From Sepiola atlantica (lineage: Eukaryota > Mollusca > Cephalopoda > Sepiida > Sepiolidae), in NCBI GenBank assembly GCA_963556195.1, contig CAUVYP010000582.1, positions 158,001 through 222,000 of the forward strand: 64,000 bases of DNA, read 5' to 3'. The translations under genes and the position numbers were made by a program. Below the pieces are notes generated by a model. That model was given only the letters and a program-made list of their open reading frames with translations, ran no database searches and had not been told where the DNA came from. Positions within the stretch are counted from its first letter, which is position 1. Each line of letters opens with the position of its first letter. Shown in pieces: positions 62,229 through 64,000 of this stretch.

Positions 62229-64000
62229 GTTGATATCGCTTTTGTTTATAACTTGCACATTTATTCGAATTGTGCAACGAAACTTTGCGGACAGTCGCAG
62301 AGACAACTTTTCTACTGAAGTACCAAGTTTCAGAAGTGCAGCTCTTGTACTGCCGGAGATATGTCGATACAAACTGAATACGCTAAACATCAACAAAATT
62401 TAGCGCGTTTTAAAGTTGATATCGCTTTTGTTTATAACTTCCACATTTATTCGAATTGTCCAACGAAACTTTGCAGACAGTCTCGAATAGGCCTTTTCTA
62501 CTGAAGTACCAAGTCCCAGAAGTGCAGCTCTTGTACTGCCGGAGATATGTCGATACAAACTGAATACGCAAAACATCAACAAAATTTAGCGCGTTTTAAA
62601 GTTGATATCGCTTTTGTTTATAACTTCCACATTTATTCGAATTGTGCAACGAAACTTTTCGGACAGTCGCGGAGACACATTTTCTACTGAAGTACCAAGT
62701 TTCAGAAGTGCAGCTCTTGTACTGCCGGAGATATGTCGATACAAACTGAATACGCAAAACATCAACAAAATTTAGAGCGTTTTAAAGTTGATATCGCTTT
62801 TGTTTATAACTTCTACATTTATTCGAATTGTGCAACGAAACTTTGCAGACAGTCTCAAATAGGCCTTTACTACTGAAGTACCAAGTTTCAGAAGTGCAGC
62901 TCTTGTACTGCCGGAGATATGTCGATACAAACTGAATACGCAAAACATCAACAAAATTTAGCGCGTTTTAAAGTTGATATCGCTTTTGTTTATAACTTCT
63001 ACATTTATTCGAATTGTGCAACAAAACTTTGCAGACGGTCTCGAATAGGCCTTTTCTACTGAAGTACCAAGTTTCAGAAGTGCAGCTTTTGTACTGCCGG
63101 AGATATGTCGATACAAACTGAATGCGCATAACATCAACAAAATTTAGCGCGTTTTAAAGTTGATATCGCTTTTGTTTATAACTTCCACATTTATTCGAAT
63201 TGTCCAACGAAACTTTGCAGACAGTCTCGAATAGGCCTTTTCTACTGAAGTACCAAGTTTCAGAAGTGCAGCTTTTGTACTGCCGGAGATATGTCGATAC
63301 AAACTGAATACGAAAAAAATCAACAAAATTTAGCGCGTTTTAAAGTTGATATCGCTTTTGTTTATAACTTCCACATTTATTCGAATTGTGCTACGAAACT
63401 TTGCAGACAATCTCAAATAGGCCTTTACTACGGAAGTACCAAGTTTCAGAAGTGCAGCTCTTGTACTGCCGGAGATATGTCGATACAAACTGAATACGCA
63501 AAACATCAACAAAATTTAGCGCGTTTTAAAGTTGATATCGCTTTTGTTTATAACTTCCACATTTATTCGAATTGTGCAACGAAACTTTGCAGACAGTCTC
63601 GAATAGGCCTTTTCTACTGAAGTACCAAGTTTCAGAAGTGCAGCTCTTGTACTGCCGGAGATATGTCGATACAAACTGAATACGCAAAACATCAACAAAA
63701 TTTAGCGCGTTTTAAAGTTGATATCGCTTTTGTTTATAACTTCCACATTTATTCGAATTGTGCAACGAAACTTTGCAGACAGTCGCGGAGACATATGTTC
63801 TACTGAAGTACCAAGGTTCAGCAGTGCAGCTTTTGTACTGCCGGAGATATGTCGATACTAACTGAATACGCAAAACATCAACAAAATTTAGCGCGTTTTA
63901 AAGTTGATATCGCTTTTGTTTATAACTTCCACATTTATTCGAATTGTGCAACGAAACTTTGCAGACAGTCTCGAATAGGCCTTTTCCACTGACGTACCAA

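Larger units (their letters stand above)
1..64000. repeat. Satellite DNA array, 186-bp monomer, head to tail
   Basis: The same 186-bp unit recurs from first to last base with no interruption or inversion. The TTAGCGCG motif falls at 85, 271, 457 and so on to 63888. Its phase modulo 186 drifts only between 81 and 90, by single-base steps, so 343 complete monomers fit between 85 and 63887. Both window edges cut a monomer. The consensus is 37.6% G+C with 9 CpG. Both strands carry frames open for about 60 codons, but each contains one stop per monomer and none runs past 171 codons, so I call no gene. The unit length and multi-level organisation fit centromeric or pericentromeric satellite (inference). 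I do not recognise the family or species. Confidence 0.98.
53100..64000. repeat. Right block, indel-free, multi-offset HOR
   Basis: Every monomer here is exactly 186 bp. 52170-54215 matches 56448-58493 at 4,278 bp (23 monomers). 57564-58121 matches 60726-61283 at 3,162 bp (17 monomers), sharing the rare CATCCACAAAA. 59238-59981 matches 62586-63329 at 3,348 bp (18 monomers), sharing CTTTTCGGACAG and TTTAGAGCG. 54960-55517 resembles 58494-59051 at 3,534 bp. Unit lengths are variable, but all offsets are whole monomers. Confidence 0.85.

Noticed and set aside
1..64000. CRISPR array (regular repeats separated by variable segments)
   Set aside because: The whole 186-bp unit is repeated and the variable m84-96 cassette has only a few recurring alleles. 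There are no unique spacers, no short repeat and no cas genes.
1..64000. Giant gene for a 62-residue tandem-repeat protein
   Set aside because: Every frame that is open across a monomer carries a stop in nearly every copy. The longest run is 171 codons and no frame is kept through the 37 single-base indels.

Overview
The whole 64,000-base window is one uninterrupted eukaryotic satellite DNA array. A 186-bp monomer is repeated head to tail, always in the same orientation. Counting from the TTAGCGCG motif there are 343 complete monomers between positions 85 and 63887, with 84 bp of a partial monomer on the left and 113 bp on the right, so the array runs off both ends. I see no gene, RNA gene, transposon, CRISPR array or unique sequence anywhere. 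Every open reading frame is a by-product of the repeat: 186 is a multiple of three, so a frame stays in register from monomer to monomer until the one stop codon that monomer carries in that frame.

The host is a eukaryote, most likely an animal, but nothing names the species and I do not recognise the monomer as a published satellite. The consensus is 37.6% G+C (70 of 186 bases). It holds 9 CpG against about 6.6 expected, so CpG is not depleted, which fits a lightly methylated genome such as many invertebrates (inference). The monomer length is close to a nucleosome repeat. Together with the array size and layered organisation this fits centromeric or pericentromeric heterochromatin (inference).

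Monomer coordinates (m1 to m186) start at the first T of TTAGCGCG. m1-m40 is nearly invariant. Single-base diagnostic sites lie at m42, m43, m61, m63, m76, m131, m132, m171 and m172. m84-m96 is a 13-bp dimorphic cassette: GCGGAGACACATT (R) or TCGAATAGGCCTT (Y), each with sub-variants. The arrangement resembles the A/B box of primate alpha satellite, although the sequence is unrelated.

Layout: 1-5390 is an R-rich block with 929-bp five-mers inside a roughly 3.16-kb unit. 5391-10311 is heterogeneous. 10312-12919 is built of 559-bp trimers and 745-bp tetramers. 12920-15151 is diverse. 15152-25190 is a 1,859-bp ten-mer higher-order repeat (HOR). 25191-27236 is a transition. 27237-35610 has units of 8, 9, 8, 5 and 10 monomers. 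35611-49193 is built on a 2,418-bp thirteen-mer. 47520-53099 is a tandem pair of 2,790-bp fifteen-mers overlapping that block. 53100-64000 consists of exact multiples of 186 with offsets of 4,278, 3,162 and 3,348 bp. All length variation comes from single-base indels in 37 monomers, and these can be reduced to six founder events spread by unequal exchange or gene conversion. The window is therefore best read as a record of satellite turnover, not as a coding or defence system.
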